Origin: an uncultured Opitutaceae bacterium
Lineage (GTDB): Bacteria > Verrucomicrobiota > Verrucomicrobiia > Opitutales > Opitutaceae
Direction: 5' to 3'
DNA length: 64,000 bases
Assembly: GCA_951813085.1 (NCBI GenBank)
Contig: OX638348.1
Location: 691,627 to 755,626, forward strand
The notes beneath the pieces are model-generated. The model was not told where the DNA came from. It saw nothing but the letters and a program-made list of their open reading frames with translations, and searched no databases. A program made the position numbers and the translations under genes. Below, one piece after another: positions 19,382 to 29,712 of this stretch (within the stretch, counting starts at the first letter, position 1; every line of letters starts with the position of its first letter).

Positions 19382-20841
19382 TTAGTTCGGCGTCCAGACG
19401 GGGTCGATCATCTGATCGTTGTAGGCGTTCCACGCGTCTAGGAGCTCGGCTCGTTTTTCGGGATGGGTTGCGCTCAGATCGTTGGATTCGGAAATGTCGT
19501 TGGCCAAATTGTAAAGTTCCCATTGATCTCCTTGGCCGCGTCGCGGATTGCGCAGAAGTTTCCAGTCGCCGACTCGAATGGCAGCGCGTGTGCCGACGCG
19601 CCAGAAGAGGCTCTGATGCGGAGCGCTTTCGTCTTCATTTTTCAAGTACGGGATTAGATTAACGCCGTCGTATCGTTTTCGGTCATCCAATATCGCTCCG
19701 GAAACTCCGGCCGCTGTCGCGAAGATATCGAGCGACCAAACCGGCTTGTCATAGACTGCGCCTTCAGGAAGCTCGCCTTTCCATTGCATCAAGAACGGTA
19801 CACGGTTGCCTCCTTCGTATACGGACCCTTTGCCATCGCGGAGGGGAGCGTTGCTTGAAGTGAGCTCGCGCGTCGGCCCTCCATTGTCGCTGAGAAAGAA
19901 TATGAGCGTATCTCTTTCAGGTTTTCAGCCCGAAGCGTTTCGAGAATCGCCCCTACGCTGTCATCCATGTTGGAAAGCATCGCCGCGAAGATGCGCCTTT
20001 GAATGTCTTCGATATGCGTGAAGCGCTCCATGTAGGCATCCGCTCCCTGGAGTGGACTGTGCACGGCATTGTAAGGCACGTAGAGAAAGAAAGGCTTGTC
20101 GGCTTGTCGATTTATGAATGAAACCGCTTCGCGCGTGATGGCATCGGTAAAGTACTCAGTTTCCACCATCGGTTGACCGTCTCGGTAAATAGGATTGTCC
20201 GCGTCATAGTCCGGTTCCGTGTTGCCCATGTGGGTGGTGTAGAGGAGTTTTCCATCCTGCGAAATCCACAGTCCCTCTCCCCCGCCGGGTAGGACTTTGC
20301 GGCGTAGCCAGGTCGTAACACCATCATAGGGCGGAGGAACGAAGTAGTGGCCTTCGTGCATGAAACCGAAGAACTCGTCGAACCCTCGACGTATGGGATT
20401 GTACTTCGCGGTACCGCCGAGGTGCCATTTCCCGAACATTCCGGTGATGTATCCGGAATCCACTAGTATGTCAGCAATCGTCTTTTCTCGAACCGGGAGT
20501 CCTGCATTCGGATCTTCGTTCTTGGCTCCGATAGGATTGAACTCATACCTAAATCGCGTTTGATAGCGCCCGGTTATGAGGCCTGCCCTCGATGCGCTGC
20601 AGAAGGGCGCGGTGACGTATCCCTGGGTGAATCGAATTCCATTTTGGGCGATCGAGTCGATATGTGGCGTGGGAATCTGCTCATTGCCTTGGCAACCGAG
20701 CTCTCCGTAGCCAAGATCGTCCGTCACCAGAAGCACGATGTTGGGCTTTTCTTGCGCTGATGCGAGAAGGGAGGCTAGCGAGAGCGCGAGGGTTAAAGCC
20801 TTCCCTGCACTGTTGGGTGTCTTTAGAGTATCCGCTTTCAT
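19382..20841 (-). pseudogene. S1 sulfatase with CSASR motif, frameshifted
   Basis: The N-terminal frame (ATG 20841) encodes a signal peptide, VTDDLGYGELGCQG, the active-site motif CSASR at Cys81 with AGLITGRYQTRF, GKWHLGG and VPYNAVHSPLQ. After AENLKE the frame shifts at about 19912: the sequence gagatacg should read gaggatacg, restoring LKEDTLIFFLSDNGGPTR, and the rest continues in the frame ending at 19382 (EGGNRVPF...MQWKGELPEGA, then the usual C-terminal LYNLANDISES). Adding one G gives 487 codons, a normal length. CxAxR motifs are accepted by some sulfatase maturases, so the Ala by itself does not imply inactivity. It belongs to the same subfamily as the interrupted EF-hand sulfatase at 37.2-38.8 kb. 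Confidence 0.85.
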
Positions 20842-20874
20842 CTTAAAATTTCGATAGCTGTAGGTGAGAACCTA

Positions 20875-21543
20875 CTACAGTTTCTTCAAGTACACGTTGC
20901 GAAACCACACGTTGTGGCCGTGATCCTGGAAGCCGATATGGCCCGTTCGCGGAAGGTCTTTGAGAGCGGTCTTGAATTTGTTTTTGCTTCCATCGGGATT
21001 CATTTTTGGTGTGGTCCACTTGTCTAGGTTAGCGTTTACGATGCGCTCCCCGTTCAAAGTGACTTGGATCATCGCTCCTTTGCATCGGACGCGTATGTGA
21101 TTCCACTCGCCCGCAGGCTTGGCGACGTTCGCGCTAGGGACGACTGCATCGTAGAGCGCTCCGCAATCGTGTGAGTCAATCGTCTCTTTAGCGAAAGAGT
21201 CGTAGATTTGAATCTCAAATCCGCCTTGAACGGGGTTCTTCGGGTCGCTTCTGACGAATATGCCGCTATTGCAATTGCGGCTCATCCTAAATTCGAGATC
21301 GAGGACGAAGTCGCTGTAAGCGTCGTTGGTCCAGATGGCGCCGTTGCGGGCGACGCGTCTGAGCGTGCCATTTTTCTTGTCCGCTTTCCATACGGGCTCG
21401 ATTTCGGACGGAATGAAATTCCAGCCTTCGAGGCTTTCACCGTCGAACAATGCGGTAAACCCTTTCGGCGGCTTGCTGTCGGCGGCGAACGACGAGAGGG
21501 GAAAAAGTAGCGAGGCAGTAATGAGCAGGAAAATGGGCTTCAT
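20875..21543 (-). CDS. DUF1080 protein (exported)
   Basis: Starting at ATG 21543 gives 222 residues with a signal peptide (MKPIFLLITASLLFPLSSFAA) and one DUF1080 domain: GFTALFDGESLEGWNF near the start, DFVLDLEFRMSRNCNSGIFVR in the middle and GHIGFQDHGHNVWFRNVYLKKL at the end. The frame is open for another 98 codons upstream but those residues look non-coding. Unlike the other two DUF1080 proteins here it has a cleavable signal rather than a lipobox. It is the first gene of the minus-strand sulfatase cluster, 33 bases before the CSASR sulfatase start. A concanavalin A-like fold with sugar hydrolase or binding activity is known for the family; the exact activity is unassigned. Confidence 0.93.
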   Translation of the reverse strand: MKPIFLLITASLLFPLSSFAADSKPPKGFTALFDGESLEGWNFIPSEIEPVWKADKKNGTLRRVARNGAIWTNDAYSDFVLDLEFRMSRNCNSGIFVRSDPKNPVQGGFEIQIYDSFAKETIDSHDCGALYDAVVPSANVAKPAGEWNHIRVRCKGAMIQVTLNGERIVNANLDKWTTPKMNPDGSKNKFKTALKDLPRTGHIGFQDHGHNVWFRNVYLKKL

Positions 21544-21933
21544 AGAGATCTGGGTTGATTGGGCAATCTGGTGGAAGAACGGGAAGGAGTCGAGCCTGCT
21601 GCAGCTCACCCGAAGCAATTCTTTTTCTTTCTCAACGATAGGGTTGACTGATTCACGAGCCGCTTGCAATGTATGCGAGTTCGCTAATTTAAGGCGTACT
21701 CGTAAGCAATTACCCCCAAATTTATTCAATACTTTCCCCATTTGATGCAATATCTCGCGAGCAATCTCCAGGCCCGCAGCGTGCGACACAATCATCGCAG
21801 TCCCATGCGACAACGTGCCCTCGCGTTCTAATCGCATCTACTGAATTCTAGGCTGATCAAAGTACTAGTACAATGGCGGCGGCTTGGGTTTCCAGGCCGC
21901 CGTTCTGTATTTGGCGACTCGGGAACGCGGCGT
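21544..21933. other. 390-base intergenic region upstream of the DUF1080 gene
   Basis: The region between the DUF1080 start and the IclR stop holds no convincing gene; the open frames crossing it lack family-like sequence. It has an AT-rich stretch at about 21685-21745, a possible promoter zone for the minus-strand sulfatase cluster, and near 21863 a short palindrome GTACTAGTAC. A GC-rich inverted repeat GGCGGC (21875-21880) with GCCGCC (21896-21901) and a 15-base loop lies downstream of the IclR stop and could end its transcript, though no T-run follows. Confidence 0.4.
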
Positions 21934-22756
21934 TCAGCTGATCAGCTGCGTTTTCAGCTCAGAGGCAGCGGATTGAAGCGTGGGGAGAATATCCTCAAGT
22001 AGTTGCTTTTTGCTTACGCGTCCGGCCTGTACCCCGATATTCATCGAAGCGACGACTTGGTTGCGATGGTTCCTAACAGGAACTGCGAGGGACCTGAGCC
22101 CGATCTCGAGTTCCTGATCGACGAGGGCGTAGCCTTGCTGCCGGGTTTCCTTGAGGATACGCTTTAGAGCGTCGGAGCTCGTTTGGGTATGCCGGGTACG
22201 GGCCTTGATAGACTGGGGATCCAAGTGATCGTCCCAATTGGCTTCCGGCAAAGCGGCTATCAGCACCCGTCCCAGTGATGTACAGTAGGCAGGTAGCCGG
22301 CTGCCGACTCCGAGCGATACTGCCATAATGCGACGAGCCGAGGATCGGGCCACGTAGATCACGTCCTGACCCTCCAGCACGGAGAGGGAGCAGGACTCGC
22401 CGGTGGTTTCCTTGACGCGTTCCAGGAAATCCTGAGCGATGGACGGGAGTGAATTAGAGCCGAAATACGTTTGGCTGAGAGAGAATCTTTGGCTTCAAGT
22501 AGTAGCCATCGTCTTCATGCGAAACATAGTCCATTTCCGATAGGGTGTAGAGGCACCGTCGCACTACGGCTCGCGAAAGACCGGTTCGCTTGCTGATATC
22601 GGATGCCCGAATTCCAGTAGCGGTATCGGCGAATGAACGGATCACTTCGATCCCGCGCGCGAGCGAAGTCATGAAGTCAGGATCGCCCGTTCGAAATAGG
22701 ATAGATTTCTCGTCGGCGGATTGCTTTCTTTCGGCGCTCATGGCGGGTGTTGACAC
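21934..22756 (-). pseudogene. IclR-family transcriptional regulator, frameshifted in a CT repeat
   Basis: The N-terminal frame (ATG 22756; alternative ATG 22741) holds the winged helix-turn-helix: FMTSLARGIEVIRSF, then IRASDISKRTGLSRAVVRRCLYTL, then the wing. After YYLKPKILS the frame is lost in gagagag (22477-22483, ctctctc on the coding strand). Adding one CT unit restores KILSLSQTYFGSNS and joins the effector domain, which runs to 21934 with VIYVARSS, RLPAYCTSLGRVLIAAL and SLAVPVRN. The restored length is 275 codons, normal for IclR proteins such as PcaR/PobR relatives. It is divergent from the dehydrogenase operon and is probably its regulator. Slippage of the dinucleotide repeat may be biological or a sequencing error. 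Confidence 0.85.
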
Positions 22757-22795
22757 AGGGCTGAACCCCTCGCATCGCTCAGCAATCCATGTAGC

Positions 22796-22810
22796 GTTCG
22801 ATTATCGAAC
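22796..22810. promoter_or_regulatory. 15-bp palindrome, candidate IclR operator
   Basis: GTTCGAT-T-ATCGAAC is a perfect inverted repeat with a one-base centre in the 135-base gap between the divergent IclR and dehydrogenase genes. On the minus strand a TTGACA hexamer (22821-22816) lies five bases upstream, so a protein bound to the palindrome would sit on the regulator's own promoter spacer. IclR-type proteins bind palindromes of similar size with GTTC/GAAC-like arms. Binding is inferred from position and symmetry. Confidence 0.55.
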
Positions 22811-22891
22811 AAAACTGTCAATCTCCAATTATTCAACTTTCTACCCCGATCAAGTTGCCCGAAATGATGCTGAGCGATCACGTGTATCCAA

Positions 22892-23647
22892 ATGAACGAT
22901 AAGGAAAATAAAGTAGTGCTGGTGACGGGTTCCGCCACAGGAGTAGGTCGGGCCTGCGTCCTTAAGTTTGCATCGCTTGGTTACGATGTTGTGGTCAACT
23001 ATCCGGGCGCGGATAAGGAGGAGGCGGAAGAAACGGCGCGTTTAGCCGAGGCTCAGGGAAGCAAGGCGCTGATTGAGCGATGCGACGTGAGCAGCGATGA
23101 GCAGGTGCGGGCCATGGTGCAATCGATCGAGGACGCTTTAGGGCGATTGGATATCGTGGTGAACGCGGCTGGGGTAACTCATTTTGTGGAGCACAGCGAT
23201 TTACAGGGACTGTCGGAGGCTCAGTGGGATTCCATTTTATCGGTCAATACGAAAGGGCCCTTCTTTGTTATCCGTGCTGCGGAACGGTTGCTCAAACGGC
23301 AGTCTTCTGCGACGATCGTGAACGTATCTTCGGTAGCCGGCATATCGGGCTTCGGGTCTTCGATCGCCTATTGCGCAAGCAAGGGAGCGCTCAATACGAT
23401 GACGAAATCGCTGGCTCGGGCCTTAGCCCCGAGCATTCGGGTCAATGCGGTTTGTCCAGGCCCCATCGACAGTCGCTGGCTACGAAAGGATATGACCGAA
23501 GAGCAGATCGCAGAACGTGTCGCCAGTTTACCGATACCGAAGCTGTCTTCTCCCGAGGACATCGCAGACACGGTAGTCTACCTTGCCACGGGAACTCAGA
23601 TGACAACGGGTCAAATTCTAGTCGTCGATGGAGGACGGACGATTTAA
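22892..23647 (+). CDS. short-chain dehydrogenase/reductase (SDR)
   Basis: A 251-residue classical SDR: NAD(P)-binding TGSATGVG (residues 12-19), NAAG (91-94), catalytic Ser in VNVSS (146/147), Tyr160 and Lys164 in the YCASK motif, and the C-terminal GQILVVDGG. The family oxidises or reduces alcohol/ketone groups of sugars, steroids or fatty acyl chains with NAD(P). Residues NYPGAD at the end of strand 2 do not fix the cofactor preference. First gene of the operon with an iron-type alcohol dehydrogenase and an aldehyde dehydrogenase, divergent from an IclR regulator, so it probably oxidises a sugar- or glycan-derived substrate. The substrate is not identifiable from sequence. Confidence 0.94.
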   Translation: MNDKENKVVLVTGSATGVGRACVLKFASLGYDVVVNYPGADKEEAEETARLAEAQGSKALIERCDVSSDEQVRAMVQSIEDALGRLDIVVNAAGVTHFVEHSDLQGLSEAQWDSILSVNTKGPFFVIRAAERLLKRQSSATIVNVSSVAGISGFGSSIAYCASKGALNTMTKSLARALAPSIRVNAVCPGPIDSRWLRKDMTEEQIAERVASLPIPKLSSPEDIADTVVYLATGTQMTTGQILVVDGGRTI

Positions 23648-23659
23648 CGGAACTTGAGC

Positions 23660-24829
23660 ATGAGGACGACTTGGAGCAGCTATTCTAACCCTCGTCTGGT
23701 CTTTGGACCCGGCGCTCTGAACCAGGTGGGGCAAGTAGTGTCTCGACTCGGAGGGGCCCGTACGCTTCTGATCACGGATCCCATCATGGAAGGACTGGGC
23801 GTGGTGGAGCGCGTCGCTAGCGTTTTGAAAACAGAGCTCAAGGTGTATGCGAAGGGAGAGATTGAGCCGTCTACCGATGCGGTGAGTCGCTGCGCAGCTC
23901 TCGCCCGAGAATTCAATCCCGACGTGACCGTTGCCATAGGGGGTGGCAGCAATATGGATCTCGCTAAGTTGACCTGCGCAACTGTGTCGTCAGGAAAAGA
24001 ACCAGCGAGCATGCTCGGCTTCGACGCGGTGCCGGGTCCAATAGGAAATTTAGTGTGCATCCCAACCACGGCGGGGACCGGAAGCGAAGCCTCTCACTCA
24101 GCGGTGATCTGCAATTCGGATACGGGAATGAAGGTTGCAGCCCTCAGCCACTACCTCCGCCCTCAGGTCGCTATAGTGGATCCCGAATTGACGCTTTCGT
24201 GCCCGAAGAAGCTTACTGCGGATAGCGGTATCGACGCCTTATCCCATGCGATTGAAGGCTATCTCGCGACAGATTTTTCGACATTGGAAACGAACGACTC
24301 CGGGATTTTGGCTTATGAAGGGAATCATCCGATTGGCGACTTGTATTCGGAAAAATGCATACGATTGATCAGCGAGCATTTTCTGAAAGCGGTTCATGAG
24401 CCTAGCAATATCGAAGCTCGATCCGGTATGGCGTTGGCGGCCACGTTAGGGGGCTTGGCGTTCTCCAATTGCGGCGTCGCCCTAGTTCATGCGCTCGCAT
24501 ATCCGATCGGCAACCGCTATAAGTCTTCCCATGGAGCGGGGAATGGAATTGCACTTCCAGAGGTCATGCGATTTCTAAAGGGAAGCCGCGCAGAGCGTTT
24601 GGCTCGAATTGGCGCTTTGCTTGGAGTGGATGCCGATGCGGCGATCGAGGAAGTGATCCGACTTCGAAAGGAAGCCGATCTGCCGGAACGGATTGCAGAT
24701 GTAGGCGGTCGCCGGGAAGACCTTCCTGAATTAGCTGCCACCGCATTTAAATTGGAGCCCCTCATGGCGCTTTCGCCCGCCAAGGTTGACGAGCAAGACT
24801 TGCTCGCCATCTTGGAAGCGTCATTCTAG
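23660..24829 (+). CDS. iron-containing (group III) alcohol dehydrogenase
   Basis: ATG 23660 gives 389 residues; an in-frame TTG two codons upstream is the alternative. GGGS (94-97) is the nucleotide-binding loop, PTTAGTGSE follows at 135-143, and the metal ligands are visible as Asp192 and His196 (GIDALSHAIE), His277 and His291 (HALAYPIGNRYKSSHG). Members reduce aldehydes or oxidise primary alcohols in the cytoplasm with NAD(P). The gene starts 12 bases after the SDR stop and 32 bases before the aldehyde dehydrogenase, so alcohol-to-aldehyde-to-acid processing of one substrate (for example lactaldehyde/propanediol-like or a short hydroxyaldehyde) is a reasonable inference, not a proof. Confidence 0.93.
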   Translation: MRTTWSSYSNPRLVFGPGALNQVGQVVSRLGGARTLLITDPIMEGLGVVERVASVLKTELKVYAKGEIEPSTDAVSRCAALAREFNPDVTVAIGGGSNMDLAKLTCATVSSGKEPASMLGFDAVPGPIGNLVCIPTTAGTGSEASHSAVICNSDTGMKVAALSHYLRPQVAIVDPELTLSCPKKLTADSGIDALSHAIEGYLATDFSTLETNDSGILAYEGNHPIGDLYSEKCIRLISEHFLKAVHEPSNIEARSGMALAATLGGLAFSNCGVALVHALAYPIGNRYKSSHGAGNGIALPEVMRFLKGSRAERLARIGALLGVDADAAIEEVIRLRKEADLPERIADVGGRREDLPELAATAFKLEPLMALSPAKVDEQDLLAILEASF

Positions 24830-24861
24830 ACGGAATCATTTAGCGAAGAAATCCCCTGACT

Positions 24862-26274
24862 ATGAAATTCTTTTTGGACGGAAGCTGGCAATCGAGAGAC
24901 GATGTGATCGAGGTGATCAACCCATTTGACGGTCAAGTCGTCGACACGGTTCCGAAGGCGAGTGAAGCGGATGTGGAGACGGCATTGGAGTCCGCTGTCA
25001 AAGGCGCGGCGATTATGAAATCGCTTACTGGATACGAGCGGTTCGAAATACTGCGCCGGGCGACGGATCTGCTTCGGGACCGAGCCGAGGAAATGGCCCG
25101 AACCTTGAGTTCCGAAGAAGGCAAGACTTTGAAGGAAGCGCTTCTGGAGGTGGACCGCGCTACGCAAACGCTTGAGATCAGTGGGGAGGAGGCCAAGCGA
25201 TTGTCGGGCGAAATGCTGCCCTTGGAAGGCGGGAAGGACGTTAAGAACAAGATGGGATTTACGTTGCGGGTGCCCTGTGGCGTCGTTGCGGCGGTGGCCC
25301 CCTTCAATTTCCCGCTCAACCTTGTGTGCCACAAGGTGGGCCCTGCGTTGGCAGCGGGCAATGCCGTCATTTTGAAGCCGGCGAGCGACACGCCGCTCGT
25401 GTCCTTGAAGCTTGTGGAAATCCTTCTCGAGGCGGGGCTCCCTCCGCTTGCGATTTCATGCCTTACGGGGAGCGGTGCCACGGTTGGCGAGAAAATCTGC
25501 GCGGATTCGCGAGTTCGGAAAATCACGTTTACTGGGAGCAAGGAAGTCGGCGAACGCATTTGCAAGGTCGCGGGCATCAAGAAAGTGACGATGGAGCTGG
25601 GGTCGAATTGTCCGCTCATTGTGCTGCCTGATGCGGATTTGGATGAAGTCGCGAAACTAGCCTTGGTCTCCGGCTTTACGAATGCGGGACAAGTATGCAT
25701 ATCTGCTCAACGATTGATCGTTCTAGACTCTGTGAAAGAAGCCTTCGTCGAGGCCTTGAAGCCAAAAGTCGAATCGCTAACGACAGGTAATCAGTTGTTA
25801 GAGACTACGGGCATGGGCCCAATGGTGCGCGAATCCGATGCTGCAAGAGTTGAAAGTTGGATAAAGGAAGCAGTCTCTGAAGGCGCGCGCCTAGTATGCG
25901 GCGGTGAGCGATCGGGAACGATCATGCAGCCGACGCTCTTGGATCAAGCGTCGCCGCAAATGCGCGTCTGCAATGAAGAGCTCTTCGGCCCTGCGGTCTC
26001 GGTTATGAGCGTTAAGGATATTGATGAAGCGATTCGGCTGGCTAACGATACGGAATATGGTCTCAGCGCGGGATTATTCACTAAGGATATTGACGCAGCG
26101 ATGCGTTTCGCTCGCGAAGTGGAAAGCGGAAATATCCATATCAATTGGGGACCTTTCTGGCGTACGGACGGAATGCCCTATGGGGGCCTCAAGGGGAGCG
26201 GTACCGGAAAAGAAGGACCCAAGTATGCGATTGAAGAAATGACTGAGATGAAGTCGATCGTTATTCATTCGTAA
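24862..26274 (+). CDS. NAD(P)-dependent aldehyde dehydrogenase, lactaldehyde dehydrogenase-like
   Basis: A 470-residue aldehyde dehydrogenase. PFNFP (147-151), FTGSKEVG (223-230), general base Glu245 in MELGSN and catalytic Cys279 in NAGQVCIS are all present; MPYGGLKGSGTGKEG near the end is the usual oligomerisation motif. The overall pattern (INPFDGQVV near residue 20, GYERFEILRRATDLLR, EEGKTLKEA) resembles the archaeal/bacterial lactaldehyde and succinate-semialdehyde dehydrogenase-like group (family 21-like) rather than betaine or phenylacetaldehyde dehydrogenases. It would oxidise an aldehyde made by the neighbouring iron-dependent dehydrogenase or an aldolase product to a carboxylate. 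Substrate remains open. Confidence 0.93.
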   Translation: MKFFLDGSWQSRDDVIEVINPFDGQVVDTVPKASEADVETALESAVKGAAIMKSLTGYERFEILRRATDLLRDRAEEMARTLSSEEGKTLKEALLEVDRATQTLEISGEEAKRLSGEMLPLEGGKDVKNKMGFTLRVPCGVVAAVAPFNFPLNLVCHKVGPALAAGNAVILKPASDTPLVSLKLVEILLEAGLPPLAISCLTGSGATVGEKICADSRVRKITFTGSKEVGERICKVAGIKKVTMELGSNCPLIVLPDADLDEVAKLALVSGFTNAGQVCISAQRLIVLDSVKEAFVEALKPKVESLTTGNQLLETTGMGPMVRESDAARVESWIKEAVSEGARLVCGGERSGTIMQPTLLDQASPQMRVCNEELFGPAVSVMSVKDIDEAIRLANDTEYGLSAGLFTKDIDAAMRFAREVESGNIHINWGPFWRTDGMPYGGLKGSGTGKEGPKYAIEEMTEMKSIVIHS

Positions 26275-26292
26275 TTACGTTTTCGATACTCT

Positions 26293-27837
<1,545 letters not shown>

Positions 27838-27844
<7 letters not shown>

Positions 27845-28863
27845 GGGGGGATCCCGTAGGTCGCTCCGTCATCGACCGTGAGCAAAGCGACCCGAGCAGC
27901 GCGGTTCTGACCGGCTTCGTATAGCAAGCGAGAGCCGTCGCCGAAAGGGATAAGAGCGGTGCCGCGGGCGGTGCCGTTGTCTGGGTATCCCGATTTTGCG
28001 TGATAAAATATCTCTAGATGTGTCCAGTTTCTCCAATTGGCGTCTCCTTCTGAAATGTGCAGGTGGACGGGTTCGACACGATCAGTTCCTTCCTCTGCGC
28101 GCGAACGAAGCGCGTAGACCATGTAGTTTCGACCGTTTATGGGCAGCCAGCTTGCATCGAGGGCCTTGTACGTTTGTCCTCCATTTCCATCGTCGATGAG
28201 GGGCCGTCGAGCGGTCCACTCGATGCCGTTATCGGAGGTGCAAAGGACAATGGCATTGTTTTGCAGACCTTGCGCATTCTTGCCTCCATTCGCCGTGAGG
28301 GTCATAGTCCATGTGTTGCGGTATTCGGGAATACGGTACCTATGGATCCGGGCGTAGCTAGCCGATTTAGACTTAAAATGGATCTTTTCGTTGATCATGT
28401 CGCGCGTTACGCAGACCGCGCCAAACTCGAAGTGAACTCCGTCACGAGAATGGCAATACACTGTTTGAGCATTGGGAGCGTGAACATACAGGAATAGGGC
28501 TTTCGCCTTTTCATTCCAAACTGCGTGTGGGGATGAGACATGGTCCACTCGGGCAATTGCTTCGTTGACCACGGTGCTGTGGAATTTCCAAGGCCCTTCG
28601 ACTGCATCTGCAGTATAGAGTCGCACATCCGCGCCCGCGTGCGGACTGGTATAGAGGTAATACGGGGCCAGAGGAGAGTCGAAATAGTCGTCGGCTTTTA
28701 TTATAGAGGGAAAGATGAGGTCGCTCCCGTCGTCAATCAGCGTGGAATGGAACGTGGCGGTGATCTCAGCCGTGTCCCAATCGGCTGCGTTGGTAGACGG
28801 TCCAAATACGATTGCCGCTAACGCGATAGAGATCCATCTCGTTTGTGTTGAAAGAACGTTCAC
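27838..28863 (-). CDS. five-bladed beta-propeller glycosidase-like protein (GH43/GH32 clan-like)
   Basis: I start at GTG 28863, whose bases overlap the TGA of the upstream gene (GTGA), giving 341 residues with a signal peptide through about residue 26 (STNAAD). The DLIFPSIIK, YYLYTSPH, DGVHFEFG and SRDGV-type repeats with recurring DxxxW/SxDGxxW strands are those of the five-bladed propeller glycosidases and uncharacterised relatives in Planctomycetota. I do not see enough of the catalytic Asp-Asp-Glu set to name a GH family, so it may be a non-catalytic sugar-binding propeller. It is translationally coupled to a lectin-like protein and lies downstream of a sulfatase. Confidence 0.7.
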
Positions 28864-29612
28864 TTCTTCTCCTTTAAGATGACGGGTTCGAACTTTGGAA
28901 TACGCGCCCGCGTACTCGCCCAATTCTCGTTGGGCCTCTCTTGGATAGTCCAAAGCGTCAGATTGTCGATTTCTACGGTGCCGTCTCTGGTATCGGCTAC
29001 GCCGAATCCGGCGCCTCCGCTCGTTACGGGTTGAGCGAATCGGGGATGCTTCGCGTACAGGGTGGGGCCATTAGCAAACTGAATAACGAACTCATCTCCT
29101 TTCAGTTCTGCAAGCGCGTGATACCACTTTCCTGAATGGTAGGTGAATGTGACATCCTCATCGAGCTTGACCGATTCGCCATCCACAATCAGGGAAACTC
29201 CCGACTCGCTGAACTTGATTCGAGCGATGTGGTGCCCGAATTCTACGAAGGGCGCGATACTGGTTTCACTGCCACCAATAAAACGTATAGAAAATTTGGC
29301 GACGAATTCCGATGGTGTTGCAGGACAGCTTATCCGTGGCTCCAGGCCTTGATGATGAGATTGGGACTTCTGGAATTCGATGGTGGAAGGAATGCCTCTC
29401 AAGACACTGTCTTCGATCTTCCAGCGCGTATGTTGACGCTGCTGCCAGGTCTCTCGCTTGAGTGGAACTGGGTCTGAGAAATCCGACTTGAACGCGATGG
29501 AATCTGGGATGGCGAGAAGAGGCTTCAGTTCGGCATTGAGGATCGGTGCGCCCGCGACGGCACTGGCGACCAGAATAAGACGGAAAGGGTGGGGTATCTT
29601 TAGAACGCGCAT
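28860..29612 (-). CDS. exported lectin-like (concanavalin A-type) protein
   Basis: A 250-residue exported protein: signal peptide about 1-27 (APILNAE). The middle holds WKIEDSVLRGIP, FVAKFSIRFIGG, EFGHHIARIKF and KWYHALAELKGDEF, alternating strands typical of DUF1080-like jelly rolls, followed by AGFGVADTRDGTVEIDNLTLW. It is shorter and more divergent than the three DUF1080 proteins in this window. Probable role: binding or processing carbohydrate on the cell surface. Its TGA is shared with the GTG start of the propeller gene, so the two are probably made in equal amounts; the sulfatase gene upstream ends 100 bases away. Confidence 0.7.
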   Translation of the reverse strand: MRVLKIPHPFRLILVASAVAGAPILNAELKPLLAIPDSIAFKSDFSDPVPLKRETWQQRQHTRWKIEDSVLRGIPSTIEFQKSQSHHQGLEPRISCPATPSEFVAKFSIRFIGGSETSIAPFVEFGHHIARIKFSESGVSLIVDGESVKLDEDVTFTYHSGKWYHALAELKGDEFVIQFANGPTLYAKHPRFAQPVTSGGAGFGVADTRDGTVEIDNLTLWTIQERPNENWASTRARIPKFEPVILKEKK

Positions 29613-29712
29613 TCGCAGAGAATTCTAGAGTTTGTCCTATTATTGGACTCGAATTACGAATTCAGCGATACCCGGTAGCATCACGCCACGATAGGGGCCA
29701 GAAAGCGATCGA

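Noticed and set aside
22892-26274. Bacterial microcompartment or complete fucose/rhamnose pathway
   Set aside because: No shell-protein (BMC-domain), aldolase or kinase gene is present; only three generic oxidoreductases were found.
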